Shown: piece by piece, positions 26,837-34,463 of the stretch | Layout of the letters: every line of letters starts with the position of its first letter | Numbering within the stretch: position 1 is the first letter of the stretch | Origin: an uncultured Methanoregula sp. | GTDB lineage: Archaea; Halobacteriota; Methanomicrobia; Methanomicrobiales; Methanospirillaceae | Direction: 5' to 3' | Assembly (NCBI RefSeq): GCF_963667735.1 | Contig: NZ_OY763919.1 | Location: forward strand, 558,001 to 622,000 | Length of the DNA stretch: 64,000 nt | Notes under the pieces: generated by a model | What the model saw: only the letters and a program-made list of their open reading frames with translations | What the model was told of the DNA's origin: nothing | Database searches by the model: none | Translations under genes and position numbers: made by a program

Positions 26837-27595
26837 ATGATAAAAATCGGGCTGCTGGGCTGTGGTAATATCGGGCATATTATTGCACACCACACCGGCA
26901 GTTTTGCGATCTCTTCGGTGTACGATCAGGTTTTTGACCGGGCATCAGAGATCGCGGATCTCTGCGGGGGTCGGGCATACAAGGATTTCGATTCATTTCT
27001 CGAATCGGATATCGATATCGTTGTTGAGGCTGCATCCGTCAGCGCTGCCCGGGCTCATGCACTTGACGTGCTCTCCCACAACAAAGACATGATTATCATG
27101 AGTGTCGGGGCACTCACGGACGTTGATTTCCGGGACGAATGCCGCAGGACCGCCCTTGCCCACGGAAAGAAGATCTATATCCCGAGCGGGGCGATCTTCG
27201 GCCTCGACAATCTCAAGATAGGCAATATCTCAAAGATAGACCGCCTGCTTCTCAGGACAACGAAAAGCCCCGCCTCGTTAGGCCTCGATACCAAGGAACG
27301 CAAACAGATCTTTTCAGGAAAAGCCAATGAATGCATCAAGGCATTCCCGAAGAATGTCAACGTATCTGTCGCCATGAGCCTCGCCGCCGGACAGGACACG
27401 GACGTTGAATTATGGGTCGATCCTGCGGTTGACCGGAATGTCCATGAATTATTCTTCGAGGGAGACTTCGGCGAGACTTACATCCGGGTGACCAATTTCC
27501 CAAGCCCGGACAATCCGGCAACCAGTTATCTCGCCGCACTTTCCATACTCTCCCTCCTGGAAAAGATAACGGACCCCATTGTCATCGGAACATAA
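26837..27595 (+). CDS. nadX: L-aspartate dehydrogenase
   Basis: NadX oxidises aspartate to iminoaspartate with NAD(P), replacing aspartate oxidase (NadB) in anaerobic NAD synthesis. The 252-residue protein has a Rossmann motif GLLGCGNIGHI at the N-terminus and the family stretches VVEAASVSAARAHALDVLSHNKDMIIMSVGAL and IYIPSGAIFGLDNLKIGNI. The end carries a VDPAVDRNVHELFFEGDFGE-type segment. It lies 12 nt before nadC, which catalyses a later step, so the operon supports the assignment. nadA is not in the window. Confidence 0.93.
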   Translation: MIKIGLLGCGNIGHIIAHHTGSFAISSVYDQVFDRASEIADLCGGRAYKDFDSFLESDIDIVVEAASVSAARAHALDVLSHNKDMIIMSVGALTDVDFRDECRRTALAHGKKIYIPSGAIFGLDNLKIGNISKIDRLLLRTTKSPASLGLDTKERKQIFSGKANECIKAFPKNVNVSVAMSLAAGQDTDVELWVDPAVDRNVHELFFEGDFGETYIRVTNFPSPDNPATSYLAALSILSLLEKITDPIVIGT

Positions 27596-27607
27596 CAGGG
27601 TAAAGCC

Positions 27608-28438
27608 ATGGTCCAGATTCATCACCTTCTGCACTATATCGAGGAGGATGCCCCGTTCGGGGATGTGACATCGGAAGCCATCATTCCCGATGTCAACTGT
27701 TCGGCGGTTATAAAAGCCGAACAGGAGGGTGTTGTTGCTGGCCTTGAAGAGGCAATTGCACTGTTTGAATACTACCAGGTGAAAACGGGATCACCGGTTC
27801 ACGACGGGGACCGGGTTACTGCGGGGGCCGTAATTCTTGAGATGTCAGGTAATGCCAGGAAGATCCTGCTCGTTGAGCGTACAGCCCTCAACATCATCGG
27901 CAGGATGAGCGGAATTGCAACACAGACACGGAGGATGGCGGATATTATTGCATCGGTCAGTCCCTCCTGCCGTATCGCCGGCACGAGGAAGACTGCACCG
28001 GGTTCGCGTGCCATCGACAAGAAAGCGATACGTGTCGGAGGCGGGGATCCCCACCGGACCAGCCTGAGTGACGGCATCCTGATCAAGGATAACCATCTCG
28101 CTCTCGTCCCGCTGGAAACCGCGGTCCGCAAAGCCCGGGCAGTATCATCATACAGGGTGATCGAAGCAGAAGTCGAAACACCCGAGGCTGCACAAAAAGC
28201 TGCAGAAGCGGGGGCCGACATTATTCTCCTGGACAACATGAGTCCGGACCAGATCCGCTCTGCTGTAGGACTCTTAAAAAAATGCGGACTCCGGGATCGT
28301 GTTGTTCTCGAAATTTCCGGGGGTGTTGACGAGAACACGCTTCTGACCTATGCAGCCTGCGGTGCCGATACCATCAGTATGGGTGCGCTCACGCATACCG
28401 TCAGGAATTTTTCCGTGACACTGGAAATCCGACCATAG
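27608..28438 (+). CDS. nadC: Nicotinate-nucleotide pyrophosphorylase (carboxylating)
   Basis: NadC (quinolinate phosphoribosyltransferase) converts quinolinate and PRPP to nicotinate mononucleotide. The 276-residue protein has the complete signature: ERTALNIIGRMSGIAT, RIAGTRKTAPGSRAIDK, VGGGDPHRTSLSDGILIKDNH and IILLDNMSPDQIR. It directly follows nadX on the same strand and completes de novo NAD synthesis downstream of NadA. Confidence 0.95.
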   Translation: MVQIHHLLHYIEEDAPFGDVTSEAIIPDVNCSAVIKAEQEGVVAGLEEAIALFEYYQVKTGSPVHDGDRVTAGAVILEMSGNARKILLVERTALNIIGRMSGIATQTRRMADIIASVSPSCRIAGTRKTAPGSRAIDKKAIRVGGGDPHRTSLSDGILIKDNHLALVPLETAVRKARAVSSYRVIEAEVETPEAAQKAAEAGADIILLDNMSPDQIRSAVGLLKKCGLRDRVVLEISGGVDENTLLTYAACGADTISMGALTHTVRNFSVTLEIRP

Positions 28439-28595
28439 CGGGAAGGCAGATCCGGAATCCTTGTTATTATTTCATATTTTCCAGATAGTTCATACCGGAC
28501 TGCTGCTCATGAAGCGGAACACCCCGCAGTCGTTCTTGTATAAGGAAAAAGTTAATGGCCCGGCATCACGTATGGGTGGCCTAAGGGTTTTATAA

Positions 28596-29162
28596 ATGGG
28601 TGAGGATGAAGCGCCGGAGATCGTAACAGAAAAGAGACCTCGCGAGCTGACACAGGACGAGAAGGATGCACTTGAGGTGCGGCGTAAACAACGGGTTCTG
28701 GGGTACATTTCACTTCTTACTGATCCGAGTCTCAATTTCCGCTGGAGAGCGGCAGAGGCCCTGGGAACCGAGGGGGACGAGACCGCGGTTGAGCCACTGA
28801 TTGCTGCACTGAACGATCCGTATGTTGATGTGCAGTGGCTGGCAGCCAAATCCCTGGGTAAAATCGGGGATATCAGAGCGGTTGAACCGCTCATCTCTGC
28901 GCTGGGTTCCACGGACAAATGGCTCCGGGCCGGGGCTGCATGGGGTCTTGGAAAGTTGCGGGACAAACGGGCAGTCCCGGCACTCATTCCCCTGCTCAAA
29001 GACGTAAAAAAGAGTGTCCGGAAAAATGCCGCATGGGCGCTGGGGAATATCGGGGATGTTGAGGCATTAGCGCCGCTCCGGGAGGCAGCCGGGGATCCGG
29101 ATGAGGAAGTACGACTGACCGCAGAGAAAGCTATCCGGTCTATCGAATCCGGTCGCCCATAA
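28596..29162 (+). CDS. HEAT-repeat (PBS lyase-like) protein
   Basis: After a charged N-terminal 45 residues, the 188-residue protein is built of about four 31-residue HEAT repeats of the phycobilisome-lyase/EZ type. Examples are WRAAEALGTEGDETAVEPLI, WLAAKSLGKIGDIRAVEPLI, AGAAWGLGKLRDKRAVPALI and KNAAWALGNIGDVEALAPL. Such proteins act as protein-binding scaffolds, and the partner here is unknown. A TTTATAAA stretch abuts the ATG, which is unusual. It may be chance, because no alternative start downstream fits. Confidence 0.8.
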   Translation: MGEDEAPEIVTEKRPRELTQDEKDALEVRRKQRVLGYISLLTDPSLNFRWRAAEALGTEGDETAVEPLIAALNDPYVDVQWLAAKSLGKIGDIRAVEPLISALGSTDKWLRAGAAWGLGKLRDKRAVPALIPLLKDVKKSVRKNAAWALGNIGDVEALAPLREAAGDPDEEVRLTAEKAIRSIESGRP

Positions 29163-29241
29163 ATACTATTAACGTTCCACGGAAATTGGAAAAATGGACG
29201 TCTGATGCAGAGAACGCCTATTCGGGGGATCGCACATCCCC

Positions 29242-29604
29242 TCACATGCGGCGCAGATCCTCAGCGGTTTTCACAACAATCTCTTTTTTTCCATGATATG
29301 TCTGGACAATCCCGTACACAGTTATCCGGTCTCCCTTCCGGAGCCCTGTAGTCTGAATGTATGACGACGGCGTGAATACGGTAACATTTCCCAACCGGAT
29401 AATGGCATAATCACCTTCTTTTGTAAGGGTTACCTGATCAACCGTACCGTTGACAGAGACCAGTTCACCATCCGCAGAATTCGGGAAGAACGGGGAAGCA
29501 AAGGGTTGTTTTCCAACCGCCGCGAGAACAAGGTGCGCGGCTATGACTGCAATTGCAACGCCGATAAGAAGCAGCATCGCCAGCCGCTCCTGCCTCCCGA
29601 GCAT
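29242..29604 (-). CDS. Small membrane-anchored OB-fold-like protein
   Basis: This 120-residue protein has an N-terminal hydrophobic helix (LAMLLLIGVAIAVIAAHLVLAAV). An exported beta-rich part follows (VNGTVDQVTLTKEGDYAIIRLGNVTVF ... LRKGDRITVYGIVQTYHGKKEIVVK) that looks like a small OB fold of the nucleic-acid/tRNA-anticodon type. The exact role is unknown. It is transcribed away from the two-regulator operon to its right. Confidence 0.55.
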   Translation of the reverse strand: MLGRQERLAMLLLIGVAIAVIAAHLVLAAVGKQPFASPFFPNSADGELVSVNGTVDQVTLTKEGDYAIIRLGNVTVFTPSSYIQTTGLRKGDRITVYGIVQTYHGKKEIVVKTAEDLRRM

Positions 29605-29648
29605 GATCGATCATTATCGCAGGGGATTTAAATTACCGACAGGTTGAT

Positions 29649-29667
29649 ATGTTAACAGTGTTAACAT
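29649..29667 (+). promoter_or_regulatory. Perfect 19-bp palindrome, probable operator
   Basis: ATGTTAACAGTGTTAACAT is a perfect inverted repeat (8-bp arms, 3-bp centre). It sits 7 bp before the ATG of the winged-helix gene and between divergent genes. There is no room for a ribosome-binding site other than inside the palindrome. Binding by a dimeric HTH protein would block initiation. Autoregulation by one of the two downstream regulators is the likely reading. Confidence 0.7.
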
Positions 29668-29674
29668 CACCATC

Positions 29675-29920
29675 ATGTATCCTCCACAACTGCCACCGTC
29701 CTCAAAGACGGTGCTCGAGATACTGGATGCTGGTGGGGCAATGACCCACAAAGATCTTGTACAGAAGAGCCACCTTGCACCCCGAACCGTGCGCTATGCG
29801 TTAAAGAAACTCAAAGAGCGGCAGCTCATCATCGAGAAGTTCAACTTCCGTGATGCCCGCCAGATCATCTACCAGAACCGTACTGAACAGACCAACAAGC
29901 CCCTGCCGGCGTGCGTATGA
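29675..29920 (+). CDS. Small winged-helix transcription regulator
   Basis: The 81-residue protein is a MarR/ArsR-like winged helix: TVLEILDAGGAMTHKDLVQKS as helices 1-2, HLAPRTVRYALKKLKERQLI as the recognition helix region, and EKFNFRDARQIIYQ as the wing. It has no effector domain. Its stop overlaps the start of the next regulator gene (ATGA), so both are translated from one mRNA. The palindrome immediately upstream is the expected binding site. Confidence 0.8.
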   Translation: MYPPQLPPSSKTVLEILDAGGAMTHKDLVQKSHLAPRTVRYALKKLKERQLIIEKFNFRDARQIIYQNRTEQTNKPLPACV

Positions 29921-30225
29921 CCAAACACACCTGTACCCTCATGCACTGCGATTCCATGGTCAGGGTCCTGTTGCCCCCCATGAGAGCGGAGATGGTCTCA
30001 AGGCTCGTGCAGAAGCAGGGGCTCAGCCAGAGTGATGCTGCGAAACGTCTTGGGGTAACCAGGGCCGCGGTCTCGCAATACCTGAGCAGGAAGCGGGGTG
30101 CAGGGGAAGTGATGATCTCATCCGAGCTGGATGCCATGATCGACCGGTGGGCGCTTGCCGTAGTAACCGGTGAAAGCGACATCAACCTGTGCGATGTCTG
30201 CCAGTGTGCCAAAAAGAAATTCTGA
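29917..30225 (+). CDS. HTH transcription regulator with Cys cluster
   Basis: The 102-residue protein has a Cro/XRE-type HTH (EMVSRLVQKQGLSQSDAAKR then LGVTRAAVSQYLSRKRG). Its C-terminus ends in C-x2-C-x-C-x3-K-type spacing (NLCDVCQCAKKKF), with two more Cys near the N-terminus (HTCTLMHCDS). The Cys set suggests metal or Fe-S binding and a redox- or metal-responsive role. That is an inference from spacing, similar to other archaeal regulators of this type. The ATG at 29917 overlaps the upstream stop. A GTG 6 nt earlier is possible. Confidence 0.78.
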   Translation: MTKHTCTLMHCDSMVRVLLPPMRAEMVSRLVQKQGLSQSDAAKRLGVTRAAVSQYLSRKRGAGEVMISSELDAMIDRWALAVVTGESDINLCDVCQCAKKKF

Positions 30226-30278
30226 ATTTCTGACTCTTTTCTGCCGCGGGTTACCCGTGATAATTTGTGCGATGACCG

Positions 30279-31943
30279 TCAGCTGCGATGGCGCCGGTAA
30301 TACATTATCAGGAGCAGCACAATCACTGCAACAGCCACGGCATATTTCAGGTAATCCGCTTGCGTTCCGGGAGTCCTCAACGAGGGACTCCAGTCGTCTT
30401 CGAACACCTGGCCAAAATACCGGGCCACACCCGGATGATCGATTATAACACCGGCTTCCCGGTTGAAATTCGGGGAATTGCTGTTCCAGTTGATACTGCT
30501 CACAAGTACGTATCGCCCGTCCACGATCACCCCCTTGTTATGGATTTTTTCTATTTCATTGATCCGGAGATCTGCGCACCGTGCTTCAAGAGAGAGATGT
30601 TCATCGGATGCAATCCGGTTGATCAGGAGGACCATTTCGTCATTGTCGTTCTTATCCGCCGTATTATACCAGTAGGAATCCAGGAGAATCCGTACATGAA
30701 CCCCCCTCCGGGAGGCATTTATAGCCGCTGCCAGGTACGGGTTCAGGGTCGTTGCAGTCTCGTTGGTGATATAAGCCTGTTCTATCTCAATTGTGTCCTG
30801 CGCGGAGTCGAGAAGACTGAGGATCTGATCGCTCGTATCGGGAGAGATCACCGGGCTGACAGCTGCATCTTCAAACCGCTGTGGCAGAAATTCCGCAGTG
30901 CGCGTTGGTACTGATACCTGCTCCGCAGTCCCTGGGGTCCCGGGAAACGCGATGACCGAGTCATGGCTGATATCCGACCGGAACACTTCTGAAAAATATA
31001 CTGCAAGATGGGGGTCTTCCAGATATACTCCCCAGCCACGGTTGCCGCTCTTCCCAACCGGAGGAAAACCACTGAATTTGAAATTTTCGCTGGTTAAAAA
31101 AACTGCATTGCCATCGATGACCATGTATTTGGCATGATCATAACGGTAAGGGGCATGCCCCCCCTTGGGCGGGGTCATCTGAAGGGTTACAATCCCGCTC
31201 TGGTTCAGTCTCGCGATCATCGCTTTTTCCTCAGGAGATATCCCCCCAACCGGCCCCCCTTCAACGAGAACGCTGATATTGACACCGCGTTTGCTGGCAT
31301 TTACAAGAGAATCCACCATGGACGGGCTGGAAAACTCATAGACATTCAGAAGGATCTCCCGCGACGCTCTATTGACGGCATAGGTGAATTGCAGATCGGA
31401 ACTATCCGGGAGCACAAAGGCGGTTACTGTGACATTTTTGTATGTTTTTGGCTCAAGGCGCGACTGCCCGATCATGAGCGGACGGGGATCCCATACCCCG
31501 TTTTTCCGGAAATGGATCTGCCCTTCACGGGGTTTTACATCTCCCGGCCAGATTATTTTCTGAACGAGAACTCCATTTTCATAGAGATTGAGTTCGTCCT
31601 TCACATTGGCAAGTTTAAGAGGATCGCCTCCGACAACATTGGGGATAACCGGGGAGTAGTCCATCCATTCAAAATCCGGATTACGTCCATGGGTCCGGGC
31701 ATATGCCGGCCCGCTTCGGGCAACGGTAACCGTATCCCCTGCCGGGGTTCCCGCAGGAAACCGGAAACCTCCATGATTATCCGAGACCGTAATTCCATCG
31801 AGCGTTCCATTACCTGATAGAACGATATATTCATCTGCGTCATCGGGCAGATATGGATCGGGACAGAACTCAACAATCTGCAGGGCGGCACCAATAGGGA
31901 CAAGACTCACAAAGAATATAGCAAGAATGACGAGGGTGCGCAT
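30279..31943 (-). CDS. Exported, membrane-anchored phospholipase D-like protein with lamin-tail-like N-domain
   Basis: A signal peptide (residues 1-20) is followed by a lamin-tail-like beta domain (about 21-160: IVEFCPDPYLPDDADEYIVL...). Two phospholipase D domains come next, with HxK-x4-D motifs at H270-A-K272...D277 and H468-N-K470...D475. A C-terminal TM helix and a basic tail close the protein. Both HKD motifs are intact, so phosphodiesterase or transferase activity outside the membrane is likely. The lamin-tail domain is often linked to extracellular nucleases in prokaryotes. The substrate, phospholipid or DNA, is undecided. Confidence 0.85.
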   Translation of the reverse strand: MRTLVILAIFFVSLVPIGAALQIVEFCPDPYLPDDADEYIVLSGNGTLDGITVSDNHGGFRFPAGTPAGDTVTVARSGPAYARTHGRNPDFEWMDYSPVIPNVVGGDPLKLANVKDELNLYENGVLVQKIIWPGDVKPREGQIHFRKNGVWDPRPLMIGQSRLEPKTYKNVTVTAFVLPDSSDLQFTYAVNRASREILLNVYEFSSPSMVDSLVNASKRGVNISVLVEGGPVGGISPEEKAMIARLNQSGIVTLQMTPPKGGHAPYRYDHAKYMVIDGNAVFLTSENFKFSGFPPVGKSGNRGWGVYLEDPHLAVYFSEVFRSDISHDSVIAFPGTPGTAEQVSVPTRTAEFLPQRFEDAAVSPVISPDTSDQILSLLDSAQDTIEIEQAYITNETATTLNPYLAAAINASRRGVHVRILLDSYWYNTADKNDNDEMVLLINRIASDEHLSLEARCADLRINEIEKIHNKGVIVDGRYVLVSSINWNSNSPNFNREAGVIIDHPGVARYFGQVFEDDWSPSLRTPGTQADYLKYAVAVAVIVLLLIMYYRRHRS

Positions 31944-31954
31944 GGAATATTTGT

Positions 31955-31990
31955 ATCTTTGTTAAAATTATATAATATATCGATATAATT
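31955..31990. promoter_or_regulatory. A/T-rich divergent promoter region
   Basis: The 50-nt gap between the PLD gene and the kinase gene contains AAATTATATAATATATCGA, a nearly palindromic TATA-type block usable on either strand. For the kinase gene it lies 15-40 nt before the ATG, implying a very short leader. Confidence 0.45.
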
Positions 31991-32000
31991 ATTGGTGAAT

Positions 32001-32624
32001 ATGATAGCACTGCGTGAACTGTCAACAGAACAGAGGAAGACCCCATTGGTGGTCAAGATCGGGGGAAGTCTCCATTCCAGCATCCCGGACCTTGTACCCA
32101 TACTCTCTGCGTCAGAACGACCCCTGTTCATTATTCCCGGAGGAGGGACATTTGCGGATGTAGTCAGGGCAGCAGATGTGGATGATGATACCGCCCACTG
32201 GATGGCAATTGCGGCAATGGAACAGTTCGGGCGGCTCATTTCATCACACGGGATTCCGGTAACCGCGCAGCTTGTTGTCCCCGATAAAACAACCATTTTC
32301 TTACCCTGTGAATCACTCAGGACAACCGATCCTCTGCCTCATTCATGGGACGTCACCTCCGATTCGATCGCGGCGTGGGTAGCTGAACAACTCGGTCTCG
32401 ATCTTCTCCTCCTGAAATCCACAGATGGGATAGTGTTTGCAGGAGATTTACAGGAAAATATTACGGAACCGGTAAAATCCGATGTGGTTGATCCGTTTTT
32501 TATTCCATTCATCCTGAAAAACAAGATACGGACCGCAATCATCAGAGGATCTGCTCCTGAACGCGTTCGGGATTTCCTCAAAGGATTGCCCGTACCAGGC
32601 ACTTCAATTGGTACAACCTTTTAA
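32001..32624 (+). CDS. mfnE: Amino-acid-kinase family protein, MfnE-like
   Basis: MfnE phosphorylates or adenylates an aminomethyl-furan phosphate during methanofuran synthesis. The 207-residue protein belongs to the amino acid kinase fold: VVKIGGSLHS at the N-terminus, IIPGGGTFADVVRAA, WDVTSDSIAAWVAEQLGLDLLLLKSTDGI, and a C-terminal AIIRGSAPERVRDFLKG. Its short length and the WDVTSDS motif fit the methanogen MfnE group better than glutamate or aspartate kinases. A TTG at 31992 in frame is an alternative start, but the ATG at 32001 is preferred. It is followed by two translation-related genes. Confidence 0.7.
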   Translation: MIALRELSTEQRKTPLVVKIGGSLHSSIPDLVPILSASERPLFIIPGGGTFADVVRAADVDDDTAHWMAIAAMEQFGRLISSHGIPVTAQLVVPDKTTIFLPCESLRTTDPLPHSWDVTSDSIAAWVAEQLGLDLLLLKSTDGIVFAGDLQENITEPVKSDVVDPFFIPFILKNKIRTAIIRGSAPERVRDFLKGLPVPGTSIGTTF

Positions 32625-32667
32625 AGGTACTAAAAGAGATACTATAGGAATCCTTGGAGGAGCAATA

Positions 32668-32829
32668 ATGTCTGATAAAAAGTGTACATCCTGCAGTGCT
32701 CCGCTCGCAGAAGAGGGCGCAACAGAATTCAAGTGCCCCGCGTGCGGTGTTGAGATCAGCCGGTGCTACCGGTGCCGGGAACAGAGCATTCCCTACGTCT
32801 GCCCGAAATGTGGATTTGGGGGACCGTAA
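32668..32829 (+). CDS. Small zinc-ribbon protein (HVO_2753 type)
   Basis: The 53-residue protein has four CxxC knuckles: CTSCSAPL, CPACGVEI, CYRCREQ and CPKCGFGGP. It is predicted to bind two zinc ions. The family is widespread in euryarchaea and usually sits directly upstream of aEF-1beta, as here with a 3-nt gap. A GGAGG ribosome-binding site lies 7 nt before the ATG at 32668; a longer frame from 32608 overlaps the previous gene and is not used. The exact function is unknown. Confidence 0.85.
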   Translation: MSDKKCTSCSAPLAEEGATEFKCPACGVEISRCYRCREQSIPYVCPKCGFGGP

Positions 32830-32832
32830 AGC

Positions 32833-33090
32833 ATGGGCAGTGTAGCAGTCATCATGCGGGTGATGCCCGAATCACCCGAAGTCAACCTGGAGCAGCTGAA
32901 AGCTGCACTCAAGGAGAAATTGCCGGGCATCCAGGACGTCAAGGAAGAGCCGATCGGCTTTGGGCTTAAGTCAATCAAGTTTATCGCAGTAGTGAATGAT
33001 GCCGGCGGCGAAACCGATATGCTCGAAAAGACCATCGGCGCGATCCCCGGTGTCGAACGGGCAGAAATTCTTGAAGTGACATTAACCTGA
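32833..33090 (+). CDS. ef1b: Elongation factor 1-beta (aEF-1beta)
   Basis: aEF-1beta exchanges GDP for GTP on aEF-1alpha. The 85 residues match the full family: GSVAVIMRVMPESPEVNLEQL, a central GFGLKSIKFIAVVNDAGGETD and the C-terminal IPGVERAEILEVTL. The length is normal for archaea. It is in an apparent operon with the zinc-ribbon gene and convergent with malate dehydrogenase. Confidence 0.95.
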   Translation: MGSVAVIMRVMPESPEVNLEQLKAALKEKLPGIQDVKEEPIGFGLKSIKFIAVVNDAGGETDMLEKTIGAIPGVERAEILEVTLT

Positions 33091-33115
33091 GTTCAGGTTA
33101 TCCTGAATTTTTTCC

Positions 33116-34063
33116 TTATTCTTCCAGAAACGCAAGAACTTTTTTCGTACTTTCCCGGATCTTTTCAACAGACTCGCGGAAGGCAATAGCTTCCGATTCT
33201 TCAAGACGAATAGCAATGGGAAAAACCCCTTTGTTGTTGATTCGGGCGGGAACACCGATGCAGACATCCCCCATGCCGTGCACTTCGCTTTTGATATATG
33301 CAGACACGGTGAGAATGCGGTTTTCATCGGAAAGAACTGTCCTGACCAGTGACGCAATAGCCTCACCCGGCCCATAGACCGTGGATCCTTTATTTTGTAT
33401 GATAGACTGTCCGCTGCACTTGACCGATGTGATGATATCCTGCATGGGCAGGTGCGAAAAATCCGGCAGATTCGAGATCTTGATACCACCAATCGTGGTT
33501 GCTGACCAGAGCGGGACCATGCTCTCCCCATGTTCGCCGATAATGCGCGTGTGGACTTCGCTGACGTGAACATGGAAGTAAGAGGCGATGAGCGACTTCA
33601 GACGCATGGAATCCAGGTGTGTGCCAAGGCCAAAGACCTGGTGGGGCTCAAGGCCTGAATATTTCAGGGCAACCGATGTCATGACATCGACGGGATTTGT
33701 CACCATGAGAATCTTGGTGTTCGGCGCTATTGCACCAATCTCCCGGGCAAGAGCTGCGATGATTCTCCCGTTACCGGTTGCAAGATCCATACGATCCTGG
33801 TCTGGTGTGCGGGGTACTCCGGCGGTGATGATGACTACATCGGATCCGGCAATATCTTTGAGATTTGTGGTCCAGTTGACACGGATGTCGGTTCCCCGCG
33901 CAGCAAATGAGTCCCCGAGGTCCTGAGCAATGCCTTTTAAAAGAGCCTCTCGTCCTTCCCTTCCATGGAGAAGGATCTCACTCACGTGGGGAATTGCTGA
34001 AATCGCGTGGGCGGCAAACATACCGACGTTGCCGGTCGCACCAATAATGGTCACTTTTGCCAT
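33116..34063 (-). CDS. mdh: Malate dehydrogenase (LDH/MDH superfamily)
   Basis: The 315-residue enzyme interconverts malate and oxaloacetate in the incomplete reductive TCA route. It has the Rossmann motif GATGNVGMFAA and VVIITAGVPRTPDQDRMDL with the substrate-binding Arg. VTNPVDVMTSVALKYSGL and the catalytic-His motif IIGEHGESMVPLWSA follow. The GATGNVG form is typical of archaeal MDHs that accept NADP as well as NAD. The cofactor cannot be settled here. Confidence 0.9.
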   Translation of the reverse strand: MAKVTIIGATGNVGMFAAHAISAIPHVSEILLHGREGREALLKGIAQDLGDSFAARGTDIRVNWTTNLKDIAGSDVVIITAGVPRTPDQDRMDLATGNGRIIAALAREIGAIAPNTKILMVTNPVDVMTSVALKYSGLEPHQVFGLGTHLDSMRLKSLIASYFHVHVSEVHTRIIGEHGESMVPLWSATTIGGIKISNLPDFSHLPMQDIITSVKCSGQSIIQNKGSTVYGPGEAIASLVRTVLSDENRILTVSAYIKSEVHGMGDVCIGVPARINNKGVFPIAIRLEESEAIAFRESVEKIRESTKKVLAFLEE

Positions 34064-34118
34064 AGTAATCGTGAGAATGGGGACGTGTTATCGGTCGACT
34101 GTACGTTTCTACGTTTAC

Positions 34119-34380
34119 CAAAGCACTCCTCCTCCGCCCCGTTACCCTGTGGGCGCTGAATGTCTGCGGTAAGTCTGCTCCCTTCCGGGCCTGAACCGGT
34201 ACCCGCAGCAACAGGTCGTTATTCCCTCCGGAATATTGATACCTGGCCATCAACCTCACAGGACGAGGTTTCAACGTCAGAATGCACAGGCTCCCGCAGG
34301 CCGTTGCAGCCTCAGTCAAACTTCGCCCCCCGCGTACCGACGGTTTCGGGTTACAAGTGACGCCGAGCCACCCGGGCTAG
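34119..34380 (-). ncRNA. ffs: Signal recognition particle 7S RNA
   Basis: On the minus strand the universally conserved SRP54-binding helix 8 sequence is present at 34175-34195 (TTCAGGCCCGGAAGGGAGCA). It lies inside a larger molecule with paired arms: GGGTACCGG upstream, and GACTTACCGCAGAC with GCGCCCACAGGGTAAC downstream. The 5' domain, about 34320-34380, contains GGCTCGGCGTCAC and the helix 3-4 type loops. The ends are estimated from the extent of pairing, and archaeal SRP RNAs are about 300 nt. Short open frames across this region are not genes. Confidence 0.88.
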
Positions 34381-34463
34381 TCCCCATATACCTTTGTGCA
34401 CCGGCCAATAAAGGCTTTTTACCTAGGGTGTATCGCAGACCACTGAATTACGCGAAACATTGG

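Noticed and set aside
28588..28620. TTTATAAA as the TATA box of the HEAT-repeat gene, implying a downstream start
   Set aside because: No in-frame start lies soon after the implied transcription start, and the N-terminal residues look coding, so the A/T string was treated as chance.
34160..34360. Short open frames over 34119-34380
   Set aside because: The region is the SRP RNA gene on the minus strand.
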